From NCBI GenBank assembly GCA_019694455.1, contig JAIBBY010000004.1:1-64000 (forward strand): a DNA stretch of 64,000 nucleotides. Reading direction: 5' to 3'. The position numbers and the translations under genes are program-made. This DNA comes from Pirellulales bacterium. GTDB taxonomy: Bacteria > Planctomycetota > Planctomycetia > Pirellulales > JAEUIK01. A model generated the notes under the pieces. It did no database searches. It was not told where the DNA came from and saw nothing but the letters and a program-made list of their open reading frames with translations. This document shows positions 18,522 through 27,292 of the stretch, piece after piece; the stretch's first letter is position 1; the number at the start of each line of letters is the position of its first letter.

Positions 18522-18554
18522 ATGGCGCCCCAGCCTTTGAGGACCATTCGCTGA
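18522..18554 (+). CDS. Possible 10-codon leader ORF before the aminotransferase
   Basis: The sequence reads MAPQPLRTIR then stop. AAGGAG at 18511-18516 lies five bases before its ATG, the best ribosome binding site in the area. Its TGA (18552-18554) overlaps the ATG of the aminotransferase as TGATG. This geometry is typical of translational coupling or a leader peptide. It could instead be chance, since ten codons carry no statistical weight. The peptide has only one Leu and one Ile, so classic branched-chain attenuation is not obvious. Confidence 0.35.
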   Translation: MAPQPLRTIR

Positions 18555-19477
18555 TGCCCGAGCCGGTCGCCTACATCAATGGACGCTGGACACCGCAGCG
18601 CGACGCCGCCGTTCCGCTGTGGGACGCGGGATTCGTACTTGGCGCGACGGTCAGCGAGCAACTGCGGACCTTTGGCGGGAGACTGTTTCGCCGGGATGCC
18701 CATCTCAACCGACTTGCCAGATCGCTGGCCGTGGTGGGTCTGGCGTCGGCAATGAAACCAAGCGAGATCGCAGCGGTCGCGGACGAAATCATCGCCCGGA
18801 ACTGGCCATTGCTTCCGTCCGGCGGCGACCTCGGGCTAGCAATACTCATCACTCCGGGCTCGTATGGCAGTTTCGCGCCGGTCACCTCGGGACCGACGGT
18901 GATACTCCACACTTACCCCTTGGCGTTTGCCAACTGGGCTGATCGCTACGAAACCGGCGAGCGGTTGGTGACCACCAGAGTCCAGCAAATAGCGGCCGAC
19001 TGTTGGCCGCGCGAACTCAAGTGCCGTAGCCGGATGCATTATTACTTGGCCGATCGTGAGGCCGCGGCCATCGAACCGGGCGCCCGCGCGCTGTTGACTG
19101 ACCCAGCCGGCAACGTGCTGGAAACCGCCACTGCCAACATTCTGGCCAGCTTTGGCGACGGCGCGTTGGTGTCGCCCCCAACGGCCGACATCCTGCCTGG
19201 CATCACCCGTCAGGTGGCGCGCGAACTGGCGGCGGACCTTGGCATTGCGTGGCGGGAGCGGCCGATTCGGCTGGACGAGTTGGCCAGCGCTCAAGAGGTG
19301 CTGCTCACGAGCACGCCAACCTGCGTGTTGCCGGTGGTCGGCCTCAACGACGCCGCGATTGGCGCGGGCCGCCCGGGCCCGATCTACCGGCGCGTGCTGG
19401 CGGCGTTTGCTGAGTTCGTCGGACTCGATATCGCCAGCCAGGCCAGTAAGTTCCGCGACGAGTTGCCATCGCAATGA
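18554..19477 (+). CDS. Class IV aminotransferase (branched-chain aminotransferase / ADC lyase family)
   Basis: A 307-residue fold-type IV PLP enzyme. The early motif YINGRWTPQRDAAVPLWDAGF and the segment RELKCRSRMHYYLADREA (catalytic Lys in ELK) are characteristic, as is NVLETATANIL with the later LPGITRQV. These enzymes transaminate branched-chain or D-amino acids, or act as aminodeoxychorismate lyases in folate synthesis. I cannot separate these roles from sequence alone. ATG 18554 is chosen because the conserved N-terminus begins there. Its own ribosome binding site is weak, and a mini-ORF ends on its start codon. The gene overlaps the next one by 4 bases (ATGA). Confidence 0.88.
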   Translation: MPEPVAYINGRWTPQRDAAVPLWDAGFVLGATVSEQLRTFGGRLFRRDAHLNRLARSLAVVGLASAMKPSEIAAVADEIIARNWPLLPSGGDLGLAILITPGSYGSFAPVTSGPTVILHTYPLAFANWADRYETGERLVTTRVQQIAADCWPRELKCRSRMHYYLADREAAAIEPGARALLTDPAGNVLETATANILASFGDGALVSPPTADILPGITRQVARELAADLGIAWRERPIRLDELASAQEVLLTSTPTCVLPVVGLNDAAIGAGRPGPIYRRVLAAFAEFVGLDIASQASKFRDELPSQ

Positions 19478-21912
19478 CGGACACCATCGATATTCCAGCC
19501 GCAACGCCGTGCGACGACTGTGATCCGCGCCGCCGCTGGCGCGTGCTGATCTTGCTGGCGGGGCTGGCGCTGCCGCAGATTTTGCTCTATGGGCAGTCGT
19601 TGTTGGGCCTCAAGGTGCTGTTGCCGCTGGACAACTTGAAGCTGACAGCAACCTATCTGCCGGTTCCACTCGAGTGGCAACCCTACTATCCGTCGAACAT
19701 GACCTTGATCGATGTCGCTATCGTGCTTGAGCCATGGCGGCGGTTCGCCGTGTCGGAGGTACGCTCTGGCCGATTGCCTTTGTGGAACCCCTATATCTAC
19801 TGCGGGGCGCCGTTTCTGGCGGCCAATCAGAGCGCGCTGTTCTCGCCGTTTCGCGTGCTCGACTATCTCTTTCCTGGCACGCTGATCATCGCCTGGACGC
19901 AGCTCATCAAATCGATCATTGCCGGCGTGGGCGTGTATCTCTTCTTGCGCCGCACGCTGTCGGTGCGCTTTTGGGCCGCCGCTTTCGGCGCGTGGGCGTT
20001 TCCGCTCACTGGTTTCATGGTTCAGTGGCAGGGCTATCCCATCAGCCAGGTGATTGCTTGGTTGCCTTGGTCGATGTTGGCGGTGTATCTCACGGTGCGC
20101 CGCCCCACCGGTTGGGGCGGTCCGTTGTTGGCCGCGACCACATTGCTGCTCTTGGTCAGCGGGCATGCTGCCACCGCCGCGCAAACGATGATCGGCTGCG
20201 GGCTGTACGCCGTATGGCTGCTGGTTGCCAATCACAGCGGGCGATTTTGGTCGCTTGGAGCGCTAGGGGCGATGCTCGTGATGGCGGCCGGATGGGTTGT
20301 GGGCATAGTGGCTTCGGCCGCACAAACTTTGCCCACGGCCGAATACATGACCCAAAGCGTGCGCATCGATTCACGTTTGGTGGGGCACCGTGAGACCCCT
20401 CCCTTGGGATGGATGGCGCTGCCGCAATTGGTGGCGCCGGATTATTGGGGCTCGGAGCGAGTCAACAGTCGTTTTCTCATCGCCAACGTCAATCGATTGG
20501 AGAGCGCCGCGTCGGGCTATGCGGGGCTGATCGCCACGCTTTTGCTCGCGCCTTTGGCGCTGGCCCATCCGCGCTGGCGGCGTCAGGCTTGGTTCTGGCT
20601 GGCGCTGGCGCTCTTCGCGGCCGGGCAGACATTGAATGTGCCGCTGCTGAATCAGCTTTATGAACAATTTCCGTTGAACATGCTACGCAACAACCGGCTC
20701 GTTTTTCTCACGGGCTGGTCGTTCGTCGTGCTAGCCGTGCTGGGGCTCGATTGCCTGCTCACGGCGCCCCCGCGTCCGCGCTGGCAGTGGACGATTCCCA
20801 CCGCCGCGCTGTTGGTGTTGATTTTGCTCACCGTGCGATTCTTGTTCGCGCCGCCCACCATGGTCGTCGAAGCCGAAGGTTCGCCGGTGTTTGGCTGGTT
20901 CATTCGCGCCTGGCTGGGTGTCATCTTCCTGGCGGTTGTTGCCCTATGTCTGTGGTGGATGTTGTGGGGAGGTGTGAAACTGCAAACACGACATGTCGTC
21001 ACAATCGGGATCTTTGCCATTGCCGAGTTGTTGTGGAACGCGATTGGCATCAATCCGCAGTGCGATCCCGCGCTCTACTACCCCAAGTTGGGGTTCATCG
21101 ACGCAATGCAAAGCCGCGGTCCGGGGCGCGTCTGCGGCTACTCGTGCGTGGCGCCCGACATTTTGATGCAGTGGCGACTTTCGGACATACGGGGCTACGA
21201 CGGTGTTGATCCCAAGCTGTATGTCGACCTGTTGGATTGCTTTGCCCGGCAGCATCCTCAAAAAGCCGCGCCGTATGCCGCCCTGTTCATGTTGCGGCCG
21301 CAGGCGTCGCCCGTGCTCGACATGCTCAATCTGCGGTATATCGTCGCGCGTGGCCGGCCTTCCGACGACCGCGTGCCGATCTACGAAAACCATGACGAAG
21401 ACTACCACGTGATGGAATGCGCCAACTGCCTGCCGCGCGCTTATGTGCCAACCGCGACCAAGGTCGCTATTGATCGCGACGCGCGTCTGAACGCGCTGGC
21501 CGACCCCAACTTCGATCCGCGCGCCGTCGCGCTGGTTGAGACGCCCTTGAAGCTGTTAGCACCAGCCCAAGGCAGCGCCGAGATCGTGCAGGAAACCCCC
21601 AACGAGTTGACCCTTCGCTATTCCATGCAGACCGAGGGGCTGGTGGTGCTATCCGACTGTTGGGATGCGGGCTGGCGGGCCTGGGTCGATGGCCGCGAGA
21701 CCACGGTGCTACGCGTCAACCACGCGCTGCGCGGCGTGGTGGCGCCAGCCGGCGAGGGGAAGATCGTCTACCGCTATGAGCCCGCCAGCTTCTATCGCGG
21801 CCTGCGCGCCTCGGCCGCCGGACTCGGCGCGCTCGTGGTATGGTGCGCGGCGGTGGCGCTCACGTGGCGAGGCAGGGGGCGAACGACTCCTACCTCGACA
21901 ATCAGTGCATGA
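19474..21912 (+). CDS. YfhO-like polytopic membrane protein
   Basis: An 812-residue protein with about 12-13 transmembrane helices over residues 20-500, then a soluble C-terminal domain (about 520-770) and a final helix. The first periplasmic loop contains WRRFAVSEVRSGRLPLWNPYIYCGAPFLAANQ, split by family into the typical GxxPLWNPYxxxGxP motif of YfhO and related GT-C-like proteins. YfhO is implicated in glycosylation of lipoteichoic acid in Firmicutes. In planctomycetes the substrate is unknown. The start overlaps the aminotransferase stop (ATGA), so the two are translationally coupled. I see no functional link between them beyond that. Confidence 0.83.
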   Translation: MTDTIDIPAATPCDDCDPRRRWRVLILLAGLALPQILLYGQSLLGLKVLLPLDNLKLTATYLPVPLEWQPYYPSNMTLIDVAIVLEPWRRFAVSEVRSGRLPLWNPYIYCGAPFLAANQSALFSPFRVLDYLFPGTLIIAWTQLIKSIIAGVGVYLFLRRTLSVRFWAAAFGAWAFPLTGFMVQWQGYPISQVIAWLPWSMLAVYLTVRRPTGWGGPLLAATTLLLLVSGHAATAAQTMIGCGLYAVWLLVANHSGRFWSLGALGAMLVMAAGWVVGIVASAAQTLPTAEYMTQSVRIDSRLVGHRETPPLGWMALPQLVAPDYWGSERVNSRFLIANVNRLESAASGYAGLIATLLLAPLALAHPRWRRQAWFWLALALFAAGQTLNVPLLNQLYEQFPLNMLRNNRLVFLTGWSFVVLAVLGLDCLLTAPPRPRWQWTIPTAALLVLILLTVRFLFAPPTMVVEAEGSPVFGWFIRAWLGVIFLAVVALCLWWMLWGGVKLQTRHVVTIGIFAIAELLWNAIGINPQCDPALYYPKLGFIDAMQSRGPGRVCGYSCVAPDILMQWRLSDIRGYDGVDPKLYVDLLDCFARQHPQKAAPYAALFMLRPQASPVLDMLNLRYIVARGRPSDDRVPIYENHDEDYHVMECANCLPRAYVPTATKVAIDRDARLNALADPNFDPRAVALVETPLKLLAPAQGSAEIVQETPNELTLRYSMQTEGLVVLSDCWDAGWRAWVDGRETTVLRVNHALRGVVAPAGEGKIVYRYEPASFYRGLRASAAGLGALVVWCAAVALTWRGRGRTTPTSTISA

Positions 21913-21933
21913 ATCTTCAAGTTCTTTGAAAGC

Positions 21934-22959
21934 TTACACCACCGCCGACGCGTGGATTTCTGATGCTGGCGCGTCAGCGTTACCCCGATAGATGGTTTCG
22001 ATCCGCGAGCGGTGCATGCCCAGCACCTTGTCGAAGCGGCTGAGTTTCATCCCGTCGATATCGGGGCGCTTGTCGGCCAGGCTTTCGACCATTTGCTTGT
22101 CGAACGCGATCTCGCGACCGACGAGCCACTTGAGCGCGGGATCAAAAAGGAACCAATTGCGCCAACCGCCCGCAGGCGACGGCTGAATGAAGGCGAACGT
22201 CGCCAACTCGGTTCGCTCAGGCGTGATCGGGTTGAAGAACACATAGTTGCGCCAGCGCGCCCCTTTTGCCGCGCCGGTCTTGGCGTCTTGCCAGTATTGG
22301 TCGTAGCAGGTGTACACCGGCGAAAAGCGCGTTGTCCAATCATCCACAAACAGATCGCCCGTGCGGATGCCGAACAAAAACTCGATCGCGGGTGAAATCT
22401 TCTTCTGCGGGCCGCTGTTGTAGACGCGCACACTGTCGCTAGTGCTGTCGACGCGGGTTTCGACCTCGGCCATCCGCGTCATTTCGTAACCCAACAGCGC
22501 GTGCGTGGTGGGGGTGTGTTCCACTTCGGTGAAATTGTCGAGCACGATCTCCAGCGGCGCTTGCATCTCGTGCCGCAGCGCGCCGACAAAGCGGTAGCCG
22601 GCGCCATCGAGTTGAGGAAACTCGGTGCTGGCGCCCGCCGCGCGTAGCCATACCCAGCCATGTCGCACTTGGGTCTCGTAGGCGCGAGCCTGCGCCCGCA
22701 GTTTGGGCGTGCCGGGGCTTTCGCCCGCGCCATGACAATCAAACGACCAGCCGTGGTATTGACAGACCAGTTTCCCCTCGCTGACGCTCCCCAGGCTCAG
22801 CCGCATGCGGCGGTGTGGGCAGCAGTCGTCGAAGGCGCCAATCGCGCCGCCGGCGCTGCGAAAAACGACGATCTCCCGCCCAGCGAGCATCACGCCGACC
22901 GGGCGCTGCGCCAGTCGCGACACGTCGAGCACCGGATGCCAATGATCCCAGACCGCCAT
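21934..22959 (-). CDS. Rieske [2Fe-2S] non-haem iron oxygenase, alpha subunit type
   Basis: A 341-residue protein. The Rieske motif is intact: CPH (Cys47, His49) and CQYH (Cys66, His69). The mononuclear iron motif follows as DNFTEVEHTPTTH. This is the architecture of ring-hydroxylating and demethylating oxygenases such as vanillate or choline-derivative oxygenases. It would need a separate reductase, and none is adjacent. ATG 22957-22959 places the Rieske domain at the usual distance from the N-terminus. The frame is open further upstream but overlaps the divergent aminopeptidase gene. The substrate cannot be deduced. Confidence 0.88.
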   Translation of the reverse strand: MAVWDHWHPVLDVSRLAQRPVGVMLAGREIVVFRSAGGAIGAFDDCCPHRRMRLSLGSVSEGKLVCQYHGWSFDCHGAGESPGTPKLRAQARAYETQVRHGWVWLRAAGASTEFPQLDGAGYRFVGALRHEMQAPLEIVLDNFTEVEHTPTTHALLGYEMTRMAEVETRVDSTSDSVRVYNSGPQKKISPAIEFLFGIRTGDLFVDDWTTRFSPVYTCYDQYWQDAKTGAAKGARWRNYVFFNPITPERTELATFAFIQPSPAGGWRNWFLFDPALKWLVGREIAFDKQMVESLADKRPDIDGMKLSRFDKVLGMHRSRIETIYRGNADAPASEIHASAVV

Positions 22960-23065
22960 AGGGAGTGTCTCATCGAGTGGGATGCGCGAACGCGCGGAGG
23001 CGATGTGTGTTATCTTATCCCACGAATGGTTCTGTTTGAAATCGCCCGCCGCCGAGCATCGCGCC

Positions 23066-24178
23066 ATGCAAGACCCCCGCATCGATCGACTGGCTGAAAT
23101 CCTGATCGACCATAGCTGCCAGCTTGCCCGCGGCGAGAAGTTGTTGATCGAGGCGATCGATTTGCCACAGCCGGCGCTGGTATGCCGGCTGATCGAATTG
23201 GCAGCCGAGCGGGGCGCGCTGCCGGTGGTGACGCTCAAGTGCAACGAAGTGTTGCGCAGTCTGTATCGCGCCGGCACGGCCGAGAGCATCGCGCTGGCTG
23301 GCCAGCACGAGCGCCAGCGCATGGAGCAGATGGACGCCTATATCGGCATTCGCGGCGCGGCCAACAGCAACCAGTTCGCCGATGTGCCGCTGGCCAAGAT
23401 GGACCTGTACCAGCAACATTGGTGGCAACCGGTCCACAGCGAAGTGCGCGTGCCCAAGACCAAGTGGGTGGTGCTGCGCTACCCCACCGACAGCATGGCC
23501 CAGTCAGCCGGCATGAGCACCAGCGCGTTTGAAGATTTTTACTTCGACGTTTGCACAGCCGACTACGAGCAGATGGCCCGCGATCAAGAGCCGCTCGTGC
23601 GGCGCATGCTGGCCGCCAAGCGGGTGCGGATCGTCTCGCCAGGGACCGATTTGACCTTTTCGATTGAAGACATCGATGTGCGCCCCTGCTATGGCCAGCG
23701 CAACATCCCCGATGGCGAGGTGTTCACAGCGCCAGTCCGCGACAGCGTCAACGGCGTAATTCGGTACAACACCGAGTCGCGCTATCAAGGCACGGTGTTC
23801 AGCGACATCGAGTTTGAGTTTCGCGCGGGCAAGATCGTGCGGGCCACCGCCAACGAGCCGGAGAAGCTGAATCAAATTCTTGATTCCGACGAAGGCGCGC
23901 GCTACATCGGCGAGTGGTCAATCGGCTGCAACAACCGCGTGCGGCGCCCCATGCTGGACACGTTGTTCGACGAAAAGATCGGCGGCTCGATCCACCTCAC
24001 CCCCGGCAACGCCTACGACGAATGCGACAACGGCAACCGTAGCCGCGTCCACTGGGATCTGGTGCTCATTCAAACCCCGGAGTACGGCGGCGGGCAGATT
24101 TACTTCGACGACGAGCTGGTTCGCCAGGACGGGCGTTTTGTCCCCGCCGACCTGCACGGCCTGAATCGCGGACTGTGA
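23066..24178 (+). CDS. M29-family aminopeptidase
   Basis: A 370-residue protein matching the thermophilic aminopeptidase (M29) family. Visible features are the N-terminal DPRIDRLAEILIDHSCQLARGE, the substrate-domain YIGIRGAANSNQF and a C-terminal metal site with IGEWSIGCNNR, the His/Asp-containing GGSIHLTPGNAYDECDNG and RVHWDLVL. These are cytosolic cocatalytic metal peptidases that remove N-terminal residues from peptides. ATG 23066 is chosen because the conserved N-terminus starts there. An upstream in-frame ATG at 22982 would add 28 residues overlapping the promoter region of the divergent Rieske gene. Confidence 0.93.
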   Translation: MQDPRIDRLAEILIDHSCQLARGEKLLIEAIDLPQPALVCRLIELAAERGALPVVTLKCNEVLRSLYRAGTAESIALAGQHERQRMEQMDAYIGIRGAANSNQFADVPLAKMDLYQQHWWQPVHSEVRVPKTKWVVLRYPTDSMAQSAGMSTSAFEDFYFDVCTADYEQMARDQEPLVRRMLAAKRVRIVSPGTDLTFSIEDIDVRPCYGQRNIPDGEVFTAPVRDSVNGVIRYNTESRYQGTVFSDIEFEFRAGKIVRATANEPEKLNQILDSDEGARYIGEWSIGCNNRVRRPMLDTLFDEKIGGSIHLTPGNAYDECDNGNRSRVHWDLVLIQTPEYGGGQIYFDDELVRQDGRFVPADLHGLNRGL

Positions 24179-24428
24179 CGATTCTGCCGCCGGCGGCGAC
24201 GTAAATACAGCGATCGGTTGAAATGAGCCATGGTGGCTCAATTCAACTTTGCCTGGTGCGATGCGTAGCGATCGCGCGGCCTGCCGAATTGTTCAACGGG
24301 CGGCTCGCCATGTGTTAAACTTTGCGTATCCCGCCTGCGCTGGGCCGCCTTCTGTAATGGCTGGCGCGTGAGCCGCGCCGGTCGGCGACCAGCCGCACTT
24401 TCCCCTTCGATCCGCTACGAATCGCCGC
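24179..24428. other. Intergenic spacer
   Basis: A stretch of 250 bases between the aminopeptidase and acyltransferase genes. I see no gene, strong hairpin or repeat. It probably contains the acyltransferase promoter. Confidence 0.4.
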
Positions 24429-25232
24429 ATGCTCTCCGTCCCCGCCACGATCGCGTTTTCCTGGGCCATTCTGGCCGCGCTGGCGATCGCGCTGATCGCG
24501 GCCTTCGCGACCCATTATCGGCGCCGCACTGAGTATCGCTGGGCGATCTTTCCGATCTACATCATCAACCTGTTTTACTGCCGAATCGTCTGGCGCACGC
24601 GGGTGGTGGGACGCTGGCCTACGGAGGCGCTGCGCGGCGGCGCGGTCATCATTTGCAACCATAAGAGCCCGCTCGATCCGGCGTTCATTCAATTGGTGAA
24701 CCCCAAGATGGCGCACTGGATGGTGGCGCGCGAGTACAGCCTGCATCCGGCGATGAAGTGGGTCTTCGACTTATTTGGCGTGATCCCAGTCAACCGAGCA
24801 GGCACGGACACGGCCGCGACCAAGGCCGCCATTCGCTATGCCGAAAACGGCGAACTGGTGGGACTCTTCCCCGAGGGACGCATCAACGACACCGACGCCG
24901 TGCTGCTGCCCGGCCGTCCGGGCGTGGCCATGATTGCGCTGCGTGCGCGAGTGCCCGTGCTGCCGTGTTATTTACATGGCTCACCATACAACGGCACCGA
25001 GTGGGGGCAATTCGTGATGCCGGCCAAGGTGACGCTGGTGATCGGCGAGCCGATCGACATCTCGCGTTTTTACGACCAAGAGCCCGACAAGCCGGTGCTT
25101 GAAGAGTTGACCAAGATCTTTCTCACCGAGATGGCCAAACTAGCGGGCGTAAAGGACTTTGTGCCAGAGTTGGCGGGTCGTTTCTACAAACCGGGGCACG
25201 AAGAGAAACCGGTCGCCGCCGTGGCCGAATAA
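24429..25232 (+). CDS. Lysophospholipid acyltransferase (PlsC family)
   Basis: A 267-residue protein with an N-terminal membrane helix (about residues 8-28) and the acyltransferase blocks NHKSPLDPAFI (HxxxxD catalytic pair), VNRAGTD, LFPEGRIND (block III) and VPVLPCYLHGSP (block IV). Members acylate lysophosphatidic acid or other lysophospholipids at the inner membrane. It may equally act on another lipid acceptor. The start ATG 24429 is unambiguous. It precedes the DUF1080 gene by 84 bases. Confidence 0.9.
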   Translation: MLSVPATIAFSWAILAALAIALIAAFATHYRRRTEYRWAIFPIYIINLFYCRIVWRTRVVGRWPTEALRGGAVIICNHKSPLDPAFIQLVNPKMAHWMVAREYSLHPAMKWVFDLFGVIPVNRAGTDTAATKAAIRYAENGELVGLFPEGRINDTDAVLLPGRPGVAMIALRARVPVLPCYLHGSPYNGTEWGQFVMPAKVTLVIGEPIDISRFYDQEPDKPVLEELTKIFLTEMAKLAGVKDFVPELAGRFYKPGHEEKPVAAVAE

Positions 25233-25316
25233 CGGCGTGGCCAAGTGGCGGGCCATGGCGCCGGCCGCTTACAATGCCGCTTCATCCGCTTGCACCATTG
25301 TCGCCGGAGACTTCCG

Positions 25317-25934
25317 ATGTTGATGTATCGTGTATTGGCTTTTGTCGCGCTGCTTGAGTTCTCCGCCACGCTCGTCGCCGCCGACGAAGGCTTTGTGCCG
25401 CTGTTCGATGGCGAGTCGCTCGCCGGCTGGCAGGGAGACGCGCAGCTTTGGAGCGTCGCAGATGGCGCCATTGTCGGCACGACCGACAACAAACAGATCA
25501 CCAAGAACACCTTTCTGGCTACCGAAAAGAACTACGACAACTTTGTCTTGAAGCTCAAGTTCAAGATGCGAAACGGCAACTCCGGCGCGCAGTTCCGCAG
25601 CAAGTCGCTGCCCGAGCATGTCGTGCAGGGCTACCAGGCCGACATCGCAGACAACCAATTCATGGGCATTCTCTACGAGGAAGGCGGGCGCGGGATTCTT
25701 GTCAACGTTCAGCCCGAGGCGGTCAAGCCGCACATCAAGGCCGACGACTGGAATGAATACGTCATCACGGCCGACGGTCCGCACATTACCCAGGTGCTCA
25801 ACGGTTACACCACCGTCGACTACACCGAAAAGAGCGACGTGGGCGCGAAGTCGGGCGTCATCGCCTTGCAACTGCACGTGGGCCCCAAGATGCGCGTGCA
25901 GTTCAAAGACGTAGAAATCAAAGAGTTGCCGTAG
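25317..25934 (+). CDS. Secreted DUF1080 (3-keto-disaccharide hydrolase-like) protein
   Basis: A 205-residue exported protein. A signal peptide (YRVLAFVALLEFSATLVAA) precedes a single DUF1080 domain starting at GFVPLFDGESLAGWQG, with NFVLKLKFKMRNGNSGAQFRS and the terminal KMRVQFKDVEIKELP typical of the beta-jelly-roll fold. Planctomycetes have many such genes, and some related domains hydrolyse 3-keto-glycosides. ATG 25317 follows GGAGA at eight bases. An upstream in-frame ATG at 25245 lies in GC-rich spacer. The gene converges with the ATP-grasp gene and overlaps its end by 17 bases. Confidence 0.9.
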   Translation: MLMYRVLAFVALLEFSATLVAADEGFVPLFDGESLAGWQGDAQLWSVADGAIVGTTDNKQITKNTFLATEKNYDNFVLKLKFKMRNGNSGAQFRSKSLPEHVVQGYQADIADNQFMGILYEEGGRGILVNVQPEAVKPHIKADDWNEYVITADGPHITQVLNGYTTVDYTEKSDVGAKSGVIALQLHVGPKMRVQFKDVEIKELP

Positions 25935-27249
25935 CGACGAGTCGCCCGAGCGCTTGCATGCGCTCGCGCAGTTTGACTTCGACTGAGGCCGCAGTGTCTC
26001 CGTCGGCAAGCAGCGTTGTCACGGGCCAGCCCGCTTGGATGACGCTTCCAGCGTGTGGCACGTCGGCCACCTGAGGCTGCCAAGGATCGTCGTTCATCGC
26101 CAGCAATCGCTCGACCAACGCGTGGGTGACGGTGAAGCCTTGCGCGGCAAAGGCAATGGCCTTGCCGCTCGACTCCGAGGCACGACCGTCTGCTGGTCGG
26201 TTGCCATAACCCGCTTGCACCTCTTCCGGGCAGTGCGCCACTGTCTTCGGTTGTGTGCTTTCGAATCCCCCTCGCCCCCGCGCGGCAGGGGGAGAGGGTG
26301 GCCGCAGGCCGGGTGAGGGGGCATTCACGCAACCCTCCACACAGGCCGCGACATGCGCGCCGATCATCGACACACCTTGCGCGCGCTCCAGCACTTCGGC
26401 CGACGCCGAATAGCGGGGGTTCACCTCGACGGGCCAAACCTCGCCAGCGCGAATGATGGCATCGACCCCAAACAGGCCGATTAAATCGAACTCCGCGGCC
26501 AAGCAATGGCCGATCCGCGTGAATTGGTCACGCAGCGCATCGTCGATTGGCAAGGGGCCGATCGATCCGCAATAGCGAAATGGCGTCCCGGACCAATCTG
26601 GCCTGTCGACCGCTGCGGCCCCCACGCAACACCAGTTTGCTCCCACGAGTTGGCGCGTGACTCCGAGCAGACGGGCCGTGCCTCCTGCAGCCAAGTAGAC
26701 AGCCGAAGCGTTTTGGCCGTCGATCCACCTTTGATAATAGTTCCCCTCGCCCGCGTGTGACGGCGACGAGACCGAGTGACCGCCGGCGGGTTGAGGTGGC
26801 CAGCCGCGCCATCGATGCACCTGGTTTCCACCGCTCGACGCAAATGCCTTGCACAACCATTCACCATTGGACGGCGCGTCGCGTGGGTCGCTGCACGTCT
26901 CCGGATACCGTAGGCCTGCGTTCGTCAGAGCCCGGCGAACTTGAAACGGGTCGCGAACCCTTTTCAGCACGACGCCGCGGTTGCCCAGGAGCGGACGTTC
27001 GCCTGCGATGCGATCGACGATCGCCGGGCGATTTTCCAATCCGCCCGTGTAGAGCCAGCCGCAGGAGGGAAAGCGGCGGGCGGCGGCAACCAGTCCCGCC
27101 GGATAGTCTTCGACGCAGGTTGCCTCGGCAATGGCAGCTAGGTCGAGATCTTCGAATAAGTCGGCCGCATAAACAACAAAGCCCGCGCGACGGGCCGAGA
27201 TGGCCGCCGCGCGGGCGCTGGCTCCCAGGATCAGAATCGAATCGGGCAT
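25918..27249 (-). CDS. ATP-grasp protein (COG2232-like), probable tetrahydromethanopterin-pathway gene
   Basis: A 443-residue protein. The N-terminus (ILILGASARAAAISARRAGF) is the pre-ATP-grasp fold. The ATP-grasp part includes CKAFASSGGNQVHRW, YYQRWIDGQNASAVYL, LIGLFGVDAIIRAGEVWPVEVNPRYSASAE with the metal-binding Glu/Asn. This matches COG2232, a carboligase-like family often found with tetrahydromethanopterin C1 genes, and fae and a methylene-H4MPT dehydrogenase lie within 3 kb. That context is the basis for the role. The gene carries an in-frame palindromic repeat (26267-26321), giving a Pro/Gly/Arg-rich insert (PSPGLRPPSPPAARGRGG). A second low-complexity stretch near SVSSPSHAGEGN may be a degraded copy. 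Confidence 0.78.
   Translation of the reverse strand: MPDSILILGASARAAAISARRAGFVVYAADLFEDLDLAAIAEATCVEDYPAGLVAAARRFPSCGWLYTGGLENRPAIVDRIAGERPLLGNRGVVLKRVRDPFQVRRALTNAGLRYPETCSDPRDAPSNGEWLCKAFASSGGNQVHRWRGWPPQPAGGHSVSSPSHAGEGNYYQRWIDGQNASAVYLAAGGTARLLGVTRQLVGANWCCVGAAAVDRPDWSGTPFRYCGSIGPLPIDDALRDQFTRIGHCLAAEFDLIGLFGVDAIIRAGEVWPVEVNPRYSASAEVLERAQGVSMIGAHVAACVEGCVNAPSPGLRPPSPPAARGRGGFESTQPKTVAHCPEEVQAGYGNRPADGRASESSGKAIAFAAQGFTVTHALVERLLAMNDDPWQPQVADVPHAGSVIQAGWPVTTLLADGDTAASVEVKLRERMQALGRLVATATL
26267..26321. repeat. GC-rich palindromic repeat inserted in a coding frame
   Basis: The element begins CCCCCTCGCCC and ends GGGTGAGGGGG, near-perfect terminal inverted repeats, with an internal GGCCGCAGGCC. 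Its right half, read on the minus strand, matches the start of another copy at 63706-63728 with few differences. It lies inside the ATP-grasp gene without breaking the frame, in a part of the family that varies in length. Confidence 0.65.
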
Positions 27250-27292
27250 GGGGCGAATTATCGCCCGTTTGCTGAAATTCGCCAATTGGCCG

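Noticed and set aside
26257-26272. TTCGAATCCCC resembling the T-arm of a tRNA
   Set aside because: There is no acceptor or anticodon stem around it. It lies inside the ATP-grasp gene at the border of the palindromic repeat.
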